In this document: in pieces, positions 40,386-48,440 of the stretch
Layout: each line of letters begins with the position of its first letter
How positions within the stretch are numbered: the stretch's first letter is position 1
NCBI RefSeq assembly: GCF_027111315.2
Contig: NZ_CP114289.2
Coordinates: 1,178,001 to 1,242,000, forward strand
DNA: 64,000 nt
Reading direction: 5' to 3'
From: Flavobacterium limnophilum
GTDB lineage: Bacteria > Bacteroidota > Bacteroidia > Flavobacteriales > Flavobacteriaceae
Notes under the pieces: generated by a model
Told to the model about the DNA's origin: nothing
What the model saw: only the letters and a program-made list of their open reading frames with translations
The model's database searches: none
Program-made: the position numbers and the translations under genes

Positions 40386-40455
40386 CAAATTAAACATAAT
40401 CCAAATCCAAAAAGCAATCTCCGAACACCTTGACGAAATAATATTCTTATGGTAA
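40378..40455 (+). pseudogene. relic of a GNAT acetyltransferase N-terminus
   Basis: A 25-codon frame encodes IQIQKAISEHLDEIIFLW, nearly the same as the first residues of the intact GNAT gene at 40946 (KIQKATAEHLDEIVSLW). The DNA similarity runs through the TGG codon, after which the relic frame hits TAA. The ATG of the next gene is formed inside the relic at 40449. It is best explained as a duplicated GNAT gene that lost everything after its N-terminus. Confidence 0.75.
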
Positions 40456-40934
40456 AAGTAATTAATCCTCATAAAGAGAACTTTCAAACAGAAGCTGTTT
40501 TAATCACGGAATATCGAGATTCGAATTTTCATATACGAACAGACAATCACGGTTTTCAATTTCATAAAGTTACCCTGAAAAGAGTTTTTGAAGTAGCCGA
40601 GAATGACATAGAAAACTATTGTGTCGAGGTTTCCTTGTTACATCAAAAAGATGTTTTGCTATGTTTTTCCAATAGATTACTGTACACCAAAACAATTGAA
40701 AATGGAGTAGCCAACTGGGAGTATTCCTATAACCATATGCTTTTTATCAATAAAATTTTCAAGGACGATTCCATTTATTTTTATGGCTATTTCGAAATAG
40801 CTAAAATAATCTCCGAAGTTGACACCAGAAGAGAAAGATATAATTTTCAGTTTATTGTAAAAAACACTCCTCTTCTTCTGGAAGTGTTAAATGAAGATTT
40901 CCATAATTTATTCTTCAGTAATAAAGAAGTCTAA
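40449..40934 (+). CDS. unknown protein with MVKVINP start (161 aa)
   Basis: Beta-rich soluble protein beginning MVKVINPHKENF. It appears distantly related to the 153-residue product at 41440 (MVKIINP, a K-R-[VI] strand, a central EN(Y/L)..E..L strand pair, D-x-x-x-Y/F-E at the end). It starts inside the GNAT relic. No motif known to me. It may be an immunity- or sensor-type protein; unassigned. Confidence 0.6.
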   Translation: MVKVINPHKENFQTEAVLITEYRDSNFHIRTDNHGFQFHKVTLKRVFEVAENDIENYCVEVSLLHQKDVLLCFSNRLLYTKTIENGVANWEYSYNHMLFINKIFKDDSIYFYGYFEIAKIISEVDTRRERYNFQFIVKNTPLLLEVLNEDFHNLFFSNKEV

Positions 40935-40945
40935 ATAACAGCAAA

Positions 40946-41419
40946 ATGATTAAAATCCAAAAAGCAACTGCCGAACACCTTGACGAAATAGTATCATTAT
41001 GGCTAAAACTAATGAATCTGCATAAAGGCTTTGACGAAGATTTTTTTGCAGACACCGACAATTCCGGCGAAGAATATAAAATGAATTTAGATTGGAATTT
41101 GCGAGATACTACAAGAATTCTTTTTATTGCCACAAAGAGCAATAAAATCATAGGTTATGTAACGGCCGACATTAGCTGGTTCAGATATTCAAGTTACAAT
41201 TCCAACAATTACTGCACGATTGGAGATATAATGATTGATGAAAACTTCCGTCATTTAGGTATTGGAAAACTATTTATAAACGAAATAAAAAAATGGGCTA
41301 AGTCGGAATCGACAAATAAGATTATTTTGAATGTTTTTTCAAAAAACACCACAGCTCTAAACTTCTTTAAAAAACAAGGATTTGAAGATAATTTCAATAA
41401 TCTGGTTTTAGAATTTTAA
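40946..41419 (+). CDS. GNAT-family N-acetyltransferase (157 aa)
   Basis: A complete GNAT fold: N-terminal strand-helix (IKIQKATAEHLDEIVSLWLK), IGYVTADISWF, then the acetyl-CoA-binding beta4-alpha3 motif GDIMIDENFRHLGIGKLF, and the C-terminal NVFSKNTTALNFFKKQGF. It transfers acetyl groups from acetyl-CoA to an unknown amine substrate. It is the intact copy of the gene whose relic lies at 40378, and is followed 21 bases later by the MVKIINP gene, so GNAT plus MVK gene form a duplicated unit. Confidence 0.88.
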   Translation: MIKIQKATAEHLDEIVSLWLKLMNLHKGFDEDFFADTDNSGEEYKMNLDWNLRDTTRILFIATKSNKIIGYVTADISWFRYSSYNSNNYCTIGDIMIDENFRHLGIGKLFINEIKKWAKSESTNKIILNVFSKNTTALNFFKKQGFEDNFNNLVLEF

Positions 41420-41439
41420 TCATTTATAACAAATCAATT

Positions 41440-41901
41440 ATGGTAAAAATAATCAATCCCATTATGTGTCACGGAAAAATGATAATTCATTATAAAGGAA
41501 ATAACGAATTGTTGAAATGGAAACCACCGATAATGAAACGGATTTATATGCACCGTTCAATGGAAGTTCAGCCAGATGTTTATGAAAATTTAATTATTGA
41601 AACCGAGCTTGTTGATGGCAGTAGGGTGTGTTTTTCTTTAAAATCAGCTAACATCTACTTTAGTTTATTGGTAGATAATGAAAAAAAATGGGTAACATCT
41701 GAAGAGGATGGCGCTTGTTTTTATGAGGCTAACGTCGATAATGAACAAGTAGTTTTTGAAGGGAGTCTTAGTTTTAAAAAAGAAATAACTCCCGGATTTA
41801 TTAGCCACGAAGGTTATCAAATTATTTTGTTTTTTAAATATTCAAAAGATCTAAAGGAATTATTAGACACAAATAATATTGATTGCATATATCATTCCTG
41901 A
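41440..41901 (+). CDS. unknown protein with MVKIINP start (153 aa)
   Basis: Begins MVKIINPIMCHGKMII and is predicted beta-rich. Weakly similar to the protein at 40449 (same start, same placement after a GNAT sequence). No recognised domain or active site. The gene is 24 bases before an ADP-ribosylglycohydrolase gene and may belong to the same transcript. Confidence 0.6.
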   Translation: MVKIINPIMCHGKMIIHYKGNNELLKWKPPIMKRIYMHRSMEVQPDVYENLIIETELVDGSRVCFSLKSANIYFSLLVDNEKKWVTSEEDGACFYEANVDNEQVVFEGSLSFKKEITPGFISHEGYQIILFFKYSKDLKELLDTNNIDCIYHS

Positions 41902-41924
41902 TCAATCAAATTTTAATAAAGTAA

Positions 41925-42848
41925 ATGAATCGAAACTTTTTAAAAGACATCCTTTACGGAGTTGCCGTTGGTGATGCGCTTGGTGTTCCTGTAGAATTTA
42001 AAAGTCGTTATTATTTAAGGCAAAATCCTGTAGACACGATGCAGGGTTTTGGAACCCACGATGTCAAAGCAGGAGTTTGGTCTGATGACAGTTCGTTAAC
42101 CTTTTGTTTAGCCGAAAGCATTAATGAAGGCTTGGATTTACAACAATTGGCAAACAAATTTATCGCCTGGAAAAACGAAAATTATTGGACACCGGAAGGC
42201 GAAGTTTTTGATATCGGCATTGCCACGAGTATAGCTATTGATCGGTTAGCCAAAGGGATGAAACCTGAATTGGCTGGCGGTTTTGAAGAATGGGACAACG
42301 GAAACGGTTCCCTGATGCGTATTTTGCCTTTGGTGCAATACAGCAAAGACAAGTCGATTTCCGAAAGGTTTGAAATCACAAAAGCAGTTTCCTCACTTAC
42401 ACACGGACACATACGTTCGGTGATTGGCTGTTTTTATTATTTGGAATTTGCCAAACAGATAATGGAAGGCAAAAACAAGTTTGAAATTTACGAAAACTTA
42501 AAAACGGAAGTAACTGGATTTTTAAAATCATTGAATGTCAATCCTTCTGAAATTGTAATTTACAGTCGCCTTTTGAACGGTAATATTTATGAATTAGGGG
42601 AAGATGAAATCAAAAGTTCGGGTTATGTGGTTCATACTTTGGAAGCGAGTATTTGGAGTCTATTAACCACTGATAATTATGTCGATGCCGTTCTCAAAGC
42701 TATTAATTTAGGGGAAGACACCGATACCACGGGAGCAGTTACGGGTGGTTTGGCAGGAATGCTCTACGGATTTGAAACCATCCTGAAAGAATGGATTGAG
42801 GTTTTAGCAAAAAAGAATGATATTGACAAACTGATTCCTCAAGACTAA
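41925..42848 (+). CDS. ADP-ribosylglycohydrolase, DraG-like (307 aa)
   Basis: Metal-binding motifs of the ARH/DraG fold are intact: GVAVGDALGVPVEF, VWSDDSSLTFCLAES (W-S-D-D-S), WDNGNGSLMRI and the C-terminal NLGEDTDTTGAVTGGLAG. It removes ADP-ribose from proteins or nucleic acid in the cytoplasm, using two Mg/Mn ions. Its place after small unknown genes suggests a role against an ADP-ribosylating toxin or in a regulatory cycle, but no ADP-ribosyltransferase is recognisable in this window. Confidence 0.88.
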   Translation: MNRNFLKDILYGVAVGDALGVPVEFKSRYYLRQNPVDTMQGFGTHDVKAGVWSDDSSLTFCLAESINEGLDLQQLANKFIAWKNENYWTPEGEVFDIGIATSIAIDRLAKGMKPELAGGFEEWDNGNGSLMRILPLVQYSKDKSISERFEITKAVSSLTHGHIRSVIGCFYYLEFAKQIMEGKNKFEIYENLKTEVTGFLKSLNVNPSEIVIYSRLLNGNIYELGEDEIKSSGYVVHTLEASIWSLLTTDNYVDAVLKAINLGEDTDTTGAVTGGLAGMLYGFETILKEWIEVLAKKNDIDKLIPQD

Positions 42849-42922
42849 AATTAAATATATATAAATAACATCCGTCTTTTTAAAGTTCATTATAACTGAG
42901 TTAAATCAAGTGACTAATTTCA

Positions 42923-43489
42923 ATGCAAACGCTAAAAATCAATCTTCACGGGGAAAGTTGGTCACTGAAAAAATTCGAGTGCAGCGAGGTTGATTTTACA
43001 GAATGTTTGAAAGTGGCTGCTAAAATGAAACTCCCCTTAGTAAAAGCGTTATTAGATCCCTTTTTCTATTATTACCTAAAAATACCTACTGTCCCATCAT
43101 TGGAAAATTTACCAGGCATAAAAGTAAGCGGACTATGGAACTCACCAAAAAACCAAATCGAAATATTATTGGATGGCAAAAAAATCGATAAACTCCAAAT
43201 CAAAGATTTAAACCAGCAACAATTGCTTTTTCCCCTCTATAACGTGAATAAAACCGAAGTCACGGAAGAATACAATCCTGGAATTTATATCGAACAAAAA
43301 GCCATTGGTTTCATTGCCAGCTATGAAATAAAATTAGACCATTTTACTATAGATGATTTGCAATTCAAATTGACACAATTTAACGACAAACTACTTTTGC
43401 AAAAACCAAGCTATCAAAATAAAAAAGTAATCTTCAGAAAAAAGGAAACCCTGCTCATTTACCAAAATAGTTTTGAAATTATAAAATGA
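42923..43489 (+). CDS. unknown protein (188 aa)
   Basis: A soluble protein beginning MQTLKINLHGESWSLKKF, with a helix containing LPLVKALLDPFFYYYLKIP and a basic C-terminus. No domain recognised. It is the last gene before the ~2.1 kb hairpin region. Confidence 0.6.
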   Translation: MQTLKINLHGESWSLKKFECSEVDFTECLKVAAKMKLPLVKALLDPFFYYYLKIPTVPSLENLPGIKVSGLWNSPKNQIEILLDGKKIDKLQIKDLNQQQLLFPLYNVNKTEVTEEYNPGIYIEQKAIGFIASYEIKLDHFTIDDLQFKLTQFNDKLLLQKPSYQNKKVIFRKKETLLIYQNSFEIIK

Positions 43490-43697
43490 TTACTGGAAAG
43501 ATTCCCATTAACTCATTCAACTGCACAAAAATTGCTCCTAGTCCAAGTATTCCTAGCATCATTGTCATCCTGAGCGCAGACGAAGGATTTGTTTGCTTCA
43601 TTTCACTAATTACGTTTTCAATAGAGTAAACATTTTTTGTCGTTCGCGGTGAAAAGGACGTTTCCCGCTTCGGTTGCCACTCCTGGCCAACGCTCCT

Positions 43698-43766
43698 AAA
43701 AAAATTTCTGTCACGGTTTTTGGAACAAAAACACGTACACTTCGTGACTCGCGCCAGAAATTTTTT
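43698..43766. repeat. hairpin H1
   Basis: AAAAAATTTCTG (43699-43710) pairs with CAGAAATTTTTT (43755-43766); inside, TCACG (43711-43715) pairs with CGTGA (43743-43747). Confidence 0.6.
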
Positions 43767-43773
43767 CCCCAAA

Positions 43774-43872
43774 GCTGTTTTACATAATTGAGTATTATAA
43801 TTCATCACAAAGCGTTTATATTGTTTTTTTGGTTTTTGCGACGAAGTTATAATATCATTTATGTAAAACAGC
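43774..43872. repeat. hairpin H2
   Basis: GCTGTTTTACATAA (43774-43787) is the exact complement of 43859-43872, and TATTATAA (43793-43800) of TTATAATA (43847-43854). Confidence 0.7.
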
Positions 43873-43889
43873 CGCACCCCAACGCGCCG

Positions 43890-43991
43890 GTGGTTTGCTC
43901 CAGGACAACTTCTTGAGGGGCTGTAAAGACATTGGTCATCCCGTGCGCAGTCGAGGGACAGCCCCTCAAGAAGCTGCCCTTCACAAACCAC
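43890..43991. repeat. hairpin H3
   Basis: GTGGTTTG (43890-43897) pairs with CAAACCAC (43984-43991), and CTTCTTGAGGGGCTG (43909-43923) with its perfect complement at 43959-43973. Confidence 0.75.
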
Positions 43992-44097
43992 TACAATACC
44001 TCACGAAGAATTTATATCTTTTAATTAACGATTCCGTATCGCTGATAACTTATGATGGTTTTTAGCAACTTGGTATTGAAATCGGAAGTCTTTGCAT

Positions 44098-44177
44098 TGA
44101 TTTTGTGAGTAGAAAAATGGCTTTTAAGTCTAGTGGATTTGCCTAGGGAAAAAGCCATTTTTCTACACACAAAATCA
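44098..44177. repeat. hairpin H4 (28-base arms)
   Basis: 44098-44125 and 44150-44177 are complementary over 28 positions with one mismatch. The outermost part, TTTTGTG and CACAAAA, also flanks the smaller hairpins of the tandem units that follow. Confidence 0.8.
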
Positions 44178-44181
44178 AAAA

Positions 44182-45175
44182 GCCAGCAAGAGTATTGTTT
44201 TTTTATTTGCCACAAAATACCTAGTAATTGCTTTTCCGGAAAAGCAGTTGCCATATCGTTTTTATAAGACAATTTTCTGCAAACTGACACTGTACACTGA
44301 ACACTATTTCTGGCACCAGCTTTTCCACAAAAGCAATCAGAATTACCCCAGTAAGCAAATAAAAAAACAATACACTTGCCTGCGCTGCTGCCCCATCGCA
44401 CTAGGTATTATTATGCATTGTTTTTGTGAGTGCAGACCATTACTTACAACGTTGCTTCCTGAATAATACAATTCCAATAAAGTAATGGCCTGCACACACA
44501 AAATCAAAAAGCCAGCAAGAGTATCGTTTTTTATTTGCCACAAAATAAGTAGTAATTGCTTTTCCGGAAAAGCAGTTGCCATATCGTTTTATAAGACAAT
44601 TTTCTGCAAACTGACACTGTACACTGTACACTGAACACTATTTCTGGCACCAGCTTTTCCACAAAAGCAATCAGGAACACCCCAGTCAGCAAATAAAAAA
44701 ACAATACACTTGCCTGCGCTGCTGCCTCATCGCACTAGGTATTATTATGCATTGTTTTTGTGAGTGCAGACCATTACTTACAACGTTGCTTCCTGAATAA
44801 TACAATTCCAATAAAGTAATGGCCTGCACACACAAAATTAAAAAGCCAGCAAGAGTATCGTTTTTTATTTGCCACAAAATAAGTAGTAATTGCTTTTCCG
44901 GAAAAGCAGTTGCCATATCGTTTTATAAGACAATTTTCTGCAAACTGACACTGTACACTGTACACTGAACACTATTTCTGGCACCAGCTTTTCCACAAAA
45001 GCAATCAGGAACACCCCAGTCAGCAAATAAAAAAACAATACACTTGCCTGCGCTACTGCCTCATCGCACTAGGTATTATTATGCATTGTTTTTGTGAGTG
45101 CAGACCATTACTTACAACGTTGATTCCTGAATAATACAATTCCAATAAAGTAATGGTCTGCACACACAAAATCAA
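44182..45175. repeat. tandem array of three ~330-bp palindromic units
   Basis: GCCAGCAAGAGTAT recurs at 44182, 44511 and 44845 (periods 329 and 334), and the units between are almost identical. Each unit contains two hairpins. The large one in unit 1 has GTATTGTTTTTTTATTTGC (44192-44210) with its exact complement at 44355-44373, extended outward by GCAAG/CTTGC, with internal GCTTTTCCGGAAAAGC. The small one has GTGCAG-CCATTACTT (from 44430) against the complement ending 44496, flanked by TTTTGTG and CACAAAA. A fourth unit is cut off after 45175. No reading frame is conserved with coding character. Confidence 0.8.
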
Positions 45176-45188
45176 GTCCAGTAAAGAG

Positions 45189-45257
45189 TATGGATTTTTA
45201 AAACATAAAAAAAATTGGAATGGCGGTTAATGTGTTTTTCTGTTTTAAAAATCCATA
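45189..45257. repeat. hairpin H5
   Basis: TATGGATTTTTAAAACA (45189-45205) is the exact 17-base complement of 45241-45257. Confidence 0.75.
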
Positions 45258-45348
45258 CCCTTTCCAAGAAAATCCCCCCTCTTAAGAAAACATTTTTCGA
45301 TTGGTTACTAATGAAAAAACCATGGTTAATAGGAAAATAAAAAAATAA

Positions 45349-45531
45349 AAAAAAAGAAAGTAAAGTTAAGCTCCAGTTTCAAGAAAGTAAAGTTCAGGCC
45401 TCCGGTTTTTTGAAAATTTTTTTCCGAAAAGAAATATTGTCCTCCTAATCAACATCCGGTCGGAAAAAATTTTTCAAAAAAAACTTGACTTTCTTGAAAC
45501 TTCCACTTAGGAGATGACTTTCTTTTTTTTC
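45349..45531. repeat. hairpin H6, ~180 bases
   Basis: Concentric stems: an A-run plus GAAAGT near 45350-45362 with ACTTTC plus T-run near 45517-45530; AGTTTCAAGAAAGT (45375-45388) with ACTTTCTTGAAACT (45488-45501); and 45406-45427 with 45460-45481, 22 positions with one mismatch. Confidence 0.75.
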
Positions 45532-45641
45532 CTTTTTTTTCTTTTAAAAAATTTTATGTGGCGAAGCGTAGCGAGGCACATTGGCTAGTTCACCAGAAAA
45601 TAAATGAAAATTGAAAAGCTAATCAATTTAAATCCGAAGCC

Positions 45642-46064
45642 ATGACCAATTTTATCATCAAGACCCATCGAAAAGACACACAGTACACCAAACCCCATTT
45701 ATTCATCCTTAACAAAGGGTTGAACGCCGGAAAGCCCCAGGACGAGCCTTTCGCAAACAGCTTTGTCATCATTTTTTCTGAGGAAAAGGACCGCGATAAC
45801 ATTTTCCTGGTAGCATACAGCTTGTGGAAAACAAAATTTTGGCACCCACACCTTTATGGTTCCGTGATTCCATTTTTGCGCCTCCCAGACTTCAAAAAAG
45901 AGTTCAACCCCCAATCCAGTTTGATGATGGTCGAACACGAGCAGCACGTCAAAAATGTGGAAGCGCTCAAATTGTTGGAAAAAAAAGAAAAACAGTATAA
46001 AGAGGATATGATGCTTATAAATGACATCCGTAAGACCATATTGTATCGCTATTGCAAGAAATAA
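45642..46064 (+). CDS. DUF6943-like protein (140 aa)
   Basis: FIIKTHRKDTQYTKPHLFIL, NKGLNAGKPQDEPFANSFVI, SLWKTKFWHPHLYGSVIPFL and a helical C-terminus match a small family that I know as DUF6943 from Bacteroidota mobile and prophage-like regions. Function unknown. It directly follows the hairpin region and is followed by a 59-residue protein that I also recall as its usual neighbour; the pair may be a mobile-element module linked to the hairpins. Confidence 0.65.
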   Translation: MTNFIIKTHRKDTQYTKPHLFILNKGLNAGKPQDEPFANSFVIIFSEEKDRDNIFLVAYSLWKTKFWHPHLYGSVIPFLRLPDFKKEFNPQSSLMMVEHEQHVKNVEALKLLEKKEKQYKEDMMLINDIRKTILYRYCKK

Positions 46065-46091
46065 TTATGACCATCTTTAATACTCACTACC

Positions 46092-46271
46092 ATGGAACTA
46101 TTCATTCTATACCAAACCGACATTTGGAAAACCAAAATCTCGAGAGTCTTTTACGGAATATTTGACAGCAGGCCAAAAACAAAGGGCAGCGCCAAATACA
46201 ACGGATTATATACTGCTAATACAAAAGTGGTCATCGAAAAAGTAACCTTGAACATTTTCGAAGAAATCTAA
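46092..46271 (+). CDS. small partner protein (59 aa)
   Basis: ATG 46092 opens a 59-residue frame beginning MELFILYQTDIWKTKISRVF and ending KVVIEKVTLNIFEEI, stop at 46269-46271. It lies 27 bases after the DUF6943-like gene in the same direction. Regular strand-helix pattern and coherent composition suggest a real protein. Function unknown. Confidence 0.6.
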   Translation: MELFILYQTDIWKTKISRVFYGIFDSRPKTKGSAKYNGLYTANTKVVIEKVTLNIFEEI

Positions 46272-46418
46272 AACATAAGATTTATATTATGTATATTTGA
46301 AAATAATTAGTCCTGGCATTTATCAGACAAAGCCATTCTATTTTGGGTAGATTGGTTCCAATTTATGGCACCTAAAACCGAATTATACACAACTAGCCCT
46401 AAGCACACGTAATAGATT

Positions 46419-47093
46419 ATGAACAATTTTACAGAGAATATAATTAGCGGAGTGATTGGTGGACTTGTGGTTTATTTTTTTCAAGTAATTAGAGAAATAA
46501 TCAAAGAGAAAAAACAGAAGATTGAAAGTAACAAGGTTGGAAACCAAGTTAGCAAATATCTTGACGAAAAGTTTCTACTTAATTACGAACCTGGAGGATT
46601 ATCAATAGAAAAAATCATACAAGACTTTGGTGAACCAACAGAAAAATATAAATATCCATATGACTCAGATGATAATGAATATCTAGTTATTTATAAATAC
46701 AAATTTGTTAATGCAGTTGTCCTTTTTTCTACAATCGAAAATAACTCATCAATAGTTTCGATTACAGTAAACTCAAGTAAAAATAAAAAACATCCTGTTC
46801 TTTGCCCTTATACTTTTGATGAAACAGAAAAACACTTTGGCAATGCCAGAATTACATCAGAAATTATTGAAAATGAAAGATGTTTTGAAAAAGAAAGTTA
46901 TACTAATTGGGCATATTCAGCAATTCAGGCAAAGTTTTTTCAAAGGGAGATTAAACATTTTACTTTTACATATTTTGTTTGCGATATAGGAATTGAAAAC
47001 ATTGATGAAATGAAAGGTAAAGTTATTGACCAAATTTGTATCAGCACGGTAATGGAAGTTTTTCCAATTATTAACTTTTATGAAATGGTCTAA
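46419..47093 (+). CDS. unknown membrane-anchored protein (224 aa)
   Basis: An N-terminal transmembrane helix (residues ~7-24, IISGVIGGLVVYFFQVI) is followed by a basic stretch and a cytoplasmic or periplasmic domain with YLDEKFLLNYEPGGLSIEKI and a DFGEPTEKYKYPY motif. The layout is like single-pass sensor or effector-anchor proteins found in defence loci. It has its own terminator right after the stop codon, so it is not in the ABC-3C operon downstream. Confidence 0.55.
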   Translation: MNNFTENIISGVIGGLVVYFFQVIREIIKEKKQKIESNKVGNQVSKYLDEKFLLNYEPGGLSIEKIIQDFGEPTEKYKYPYDSDDNEYLVIYKYKFVNAVVLFSTIENNSSIVSITVNSSKNKKHPVLCPYTFDETEKHFGNARITSEIIENERCFEKESYTNWAYSAIQAKFFQREIKHFTFTYFVCDIGIENIDEMKGKVIDQICISTVMEVFPIINFYEMV

Positions 47094-47114
47094 CCGCATA
47101 TAAATGCGGTTTTA
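47093..47114 (+). terminator. intrinsic terminator
   Basis: ACCGCAT (47093-47099) pairs with ATGCGGT (47104-47110) and is followed by TTTAT; it starts at the last base of the upstream gene's stop codon. Confidence 0.65.
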
Positions 47115-47251
47115 TGCAATAGCTAGTTTATTTTTTATTGGCCGGAAAGTAATAATAGGTCAATTCTATATCTTTACAACTAAACTTAATGGCGTCGCCA
47201 CTGCGTAAAGTCGCGTCACGTTAATTCAATAAAAGAAAATATAATTAATAA

Positions 47252-48190
47252 ATGAGCCAAAAATACTATTCAAAACTTCGCTTTTCACTTAATGCCATAA
47301 AATCTGAAGGACAGAAATATGAAGATTTGTTCAATGACGTTATGATTGCCTCAAGGACTGGCTTTCGGAGAGTTAAGGCTTATGGTAATATTGGGGATAG
47401 AAAAAATGATGGCTTTGTTCCAGCTACTGGTGTCTACTTTCAAGTATTTGCACCAGAAGATATCAACAATGAACGAACTGTGGTTTCCGCAGTAAGTAAA
47501 CTAGAAGAAGACTTTACCAAGTTATTAGAGCATTGGAATGAATTTACACCTATAAAAGAATTTTATTTTGTGTTAAATGACAAACAAAAAGGCTCTCCTC
47601 CACCAGTAGAACAGAAAATGGCGAAACTTTGTAAGCTCCATCCTGATATTTCTTTTGGGACTTATACTATGGATGATTTGATTTCAGAATTTATGGAATT
47701 AGATATAGAAAAACAAGAATCCATAATTGGTTTTATTCCTTCGCCAAATAAATTGCAAACAATTTCAGTTTCAGCGTTATCTACCACTATTGAACATTTG
47801 ATATCTCTCAAAGAAGTAAAGGATAAACCCAATGACAATTTTGATTTAGAGGAATTCAATAACAAAATTGTTTTTAACTTTTTAGATAATAGAATCGCAC
47901 AAATATTAGAGAAAGCAGAAACACAAACATATATTATAGACGAATATTTTACTCGCAATCAGAACAAACGCTTAGGTGAAATTATCCGAAATTCTTTAAA
48001 TTATATTTACGAAACAGAAAAAGAAAAATATGGAGGTGTAGTAACTGTCTTAAATTCAGCTATTATTTTCTATAACATTCTTGATATATGTGCCGTTGAA
48101 AAGGGAGATGAAGCTATCAATTCATCACTTGTTTTGATGTCATTCTTTTTTACAAGCTGTGATATTTTTGAAAAACCGACTAAAGATTAA
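47252..48190 (+). CDS. ABC-three-component system effector-like protein (312 aa)
   Basis: The N-terminal ~120 residues resemble the restriction-nuclease-like part of ABC-3C first components: YEDLFNDVMIASRTGFRRVK, GDRKNDGFVPATGVYFQVFA (a D...Q-x-F/Y-x-A/K pattern), KEFYFVLNDK. The middle has a low-complexity linker and the C-terminal part is helical. In ABC-3C systems the first component is the toxic effector, with the middle component and SMC-like ATPase as regulators. It begins the operon at 47252. Confidence 0.7.
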   Translation: MSQKYYSKLRFSLNAIKSEGQKYEDLFNDVMIASRTGFRRVKAYGNIGDRKNDGFVPATGVYFQVFAPEDINNERTVVSAVSKLEEDFTKLLEHWNEFTPIKEFYFVLNDKQKGSPPPVEQKMAKLCKLHPDISFGTYTMDDLISEFMELDIEKQESIIGFIPSPNKLQTISVSALSTTIEHLISLKEVKDKPNDNFDLEEFNNKIVFNFLDNRIAQILEKAETQTYIIDEYFTRNQNKRLGEIIRNSLNYIYETEKEKYGGVVTVLNSAIIFYNILDICAVEKGDEAINSSLVLMSFFFTSCDIFEKPTKD

Positions 48191-48191
48191 A

Positions 48192-48440
48192 ATGATTCTT
48201 CCATCAAAACATATTAGAAATTGTGAAAGCCTAATTGGTTTGGGTAGTATACTCTTAAATAAATTAGAAAGTCCAAAAACTATCGATGAGCTTTGGATTG
48301 ATTTTGAAGGGATTAACAACACAAAAGACTGTCCAACTTTACATTCTTTTGACAATGTAATTCTAGCATTAGATCTATTATTTGTATTAGGCAAAATTCA
48401 ATTCAATGAAAAACAAATTATAAAAAATGAAACTAATTGA
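48192..48440 (+). CDS. ABC-3C middle component, MC6-like (82 aa)
   Basis: Begins MILPSKHIRNCESLIGLGSI, then LLNKLESPKTIDELWIDFEG and SFDNVILALDLLFVLGKIQF: the pattern of ABC-three-component middle components (L-P-x-K-H-I ... S-F-D ... L-A-L-D-x-L-x-x-L-G-x-I). It probably links the effector to the ATPase. ATG 48192 is one base after the effector's stop codon; the frame's upstream extension lies inside that gene. It overlaps the ATPase gene by 14 bases. Confidence 0.8.
   Translation: MILPSKHIRNCESLIGLGSILLNKLESPKTIDELWIDFEGINNTKDCPTLHSFDNVILALDLLFVLGKIQFNEKQIIKNETN

Larger units (their letters stand above)
43490..45641. other. 2.15-kb gene-free region of long hairpins
   Basis: Apart from a dispersed GTCATCCTGAGCGCAGACG repeat near 43565, this stretch consists mostly of inverted repeats, listed separately. 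Reading frames on the minus strand (for example 43479-43991, 44343-44582 and 44686-44916) overlap the palindromes, change between repeat units and encode no recognisable protein. Confidence 0.7.

Noticed and set aside
43479..43991. 170-codon minus-strand frame
   Set aside because: It spans dispersed repeats and hairpins H1-H3 and shows mixed, uneven composition; not a credible protein.
44343..44916. Repeated minus-strand reading frames of 60-80 codons in the tandem array
   Set aside because: They run through palindromic arms, recur only because the DNA repeats, and have no homology, start signal or coding composition.
44182..45175. CRISPR array
   Set aside because: Units are ~330 bp with no short direct repeat/spacer pattern and no cas genes.
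43698..45531. Integron cassette array with attC sites
   Set aside because: Hairpins are present but there is no integron integrase in view, no cassette genes between hairpins and no clear core GTTRRRY pattern.
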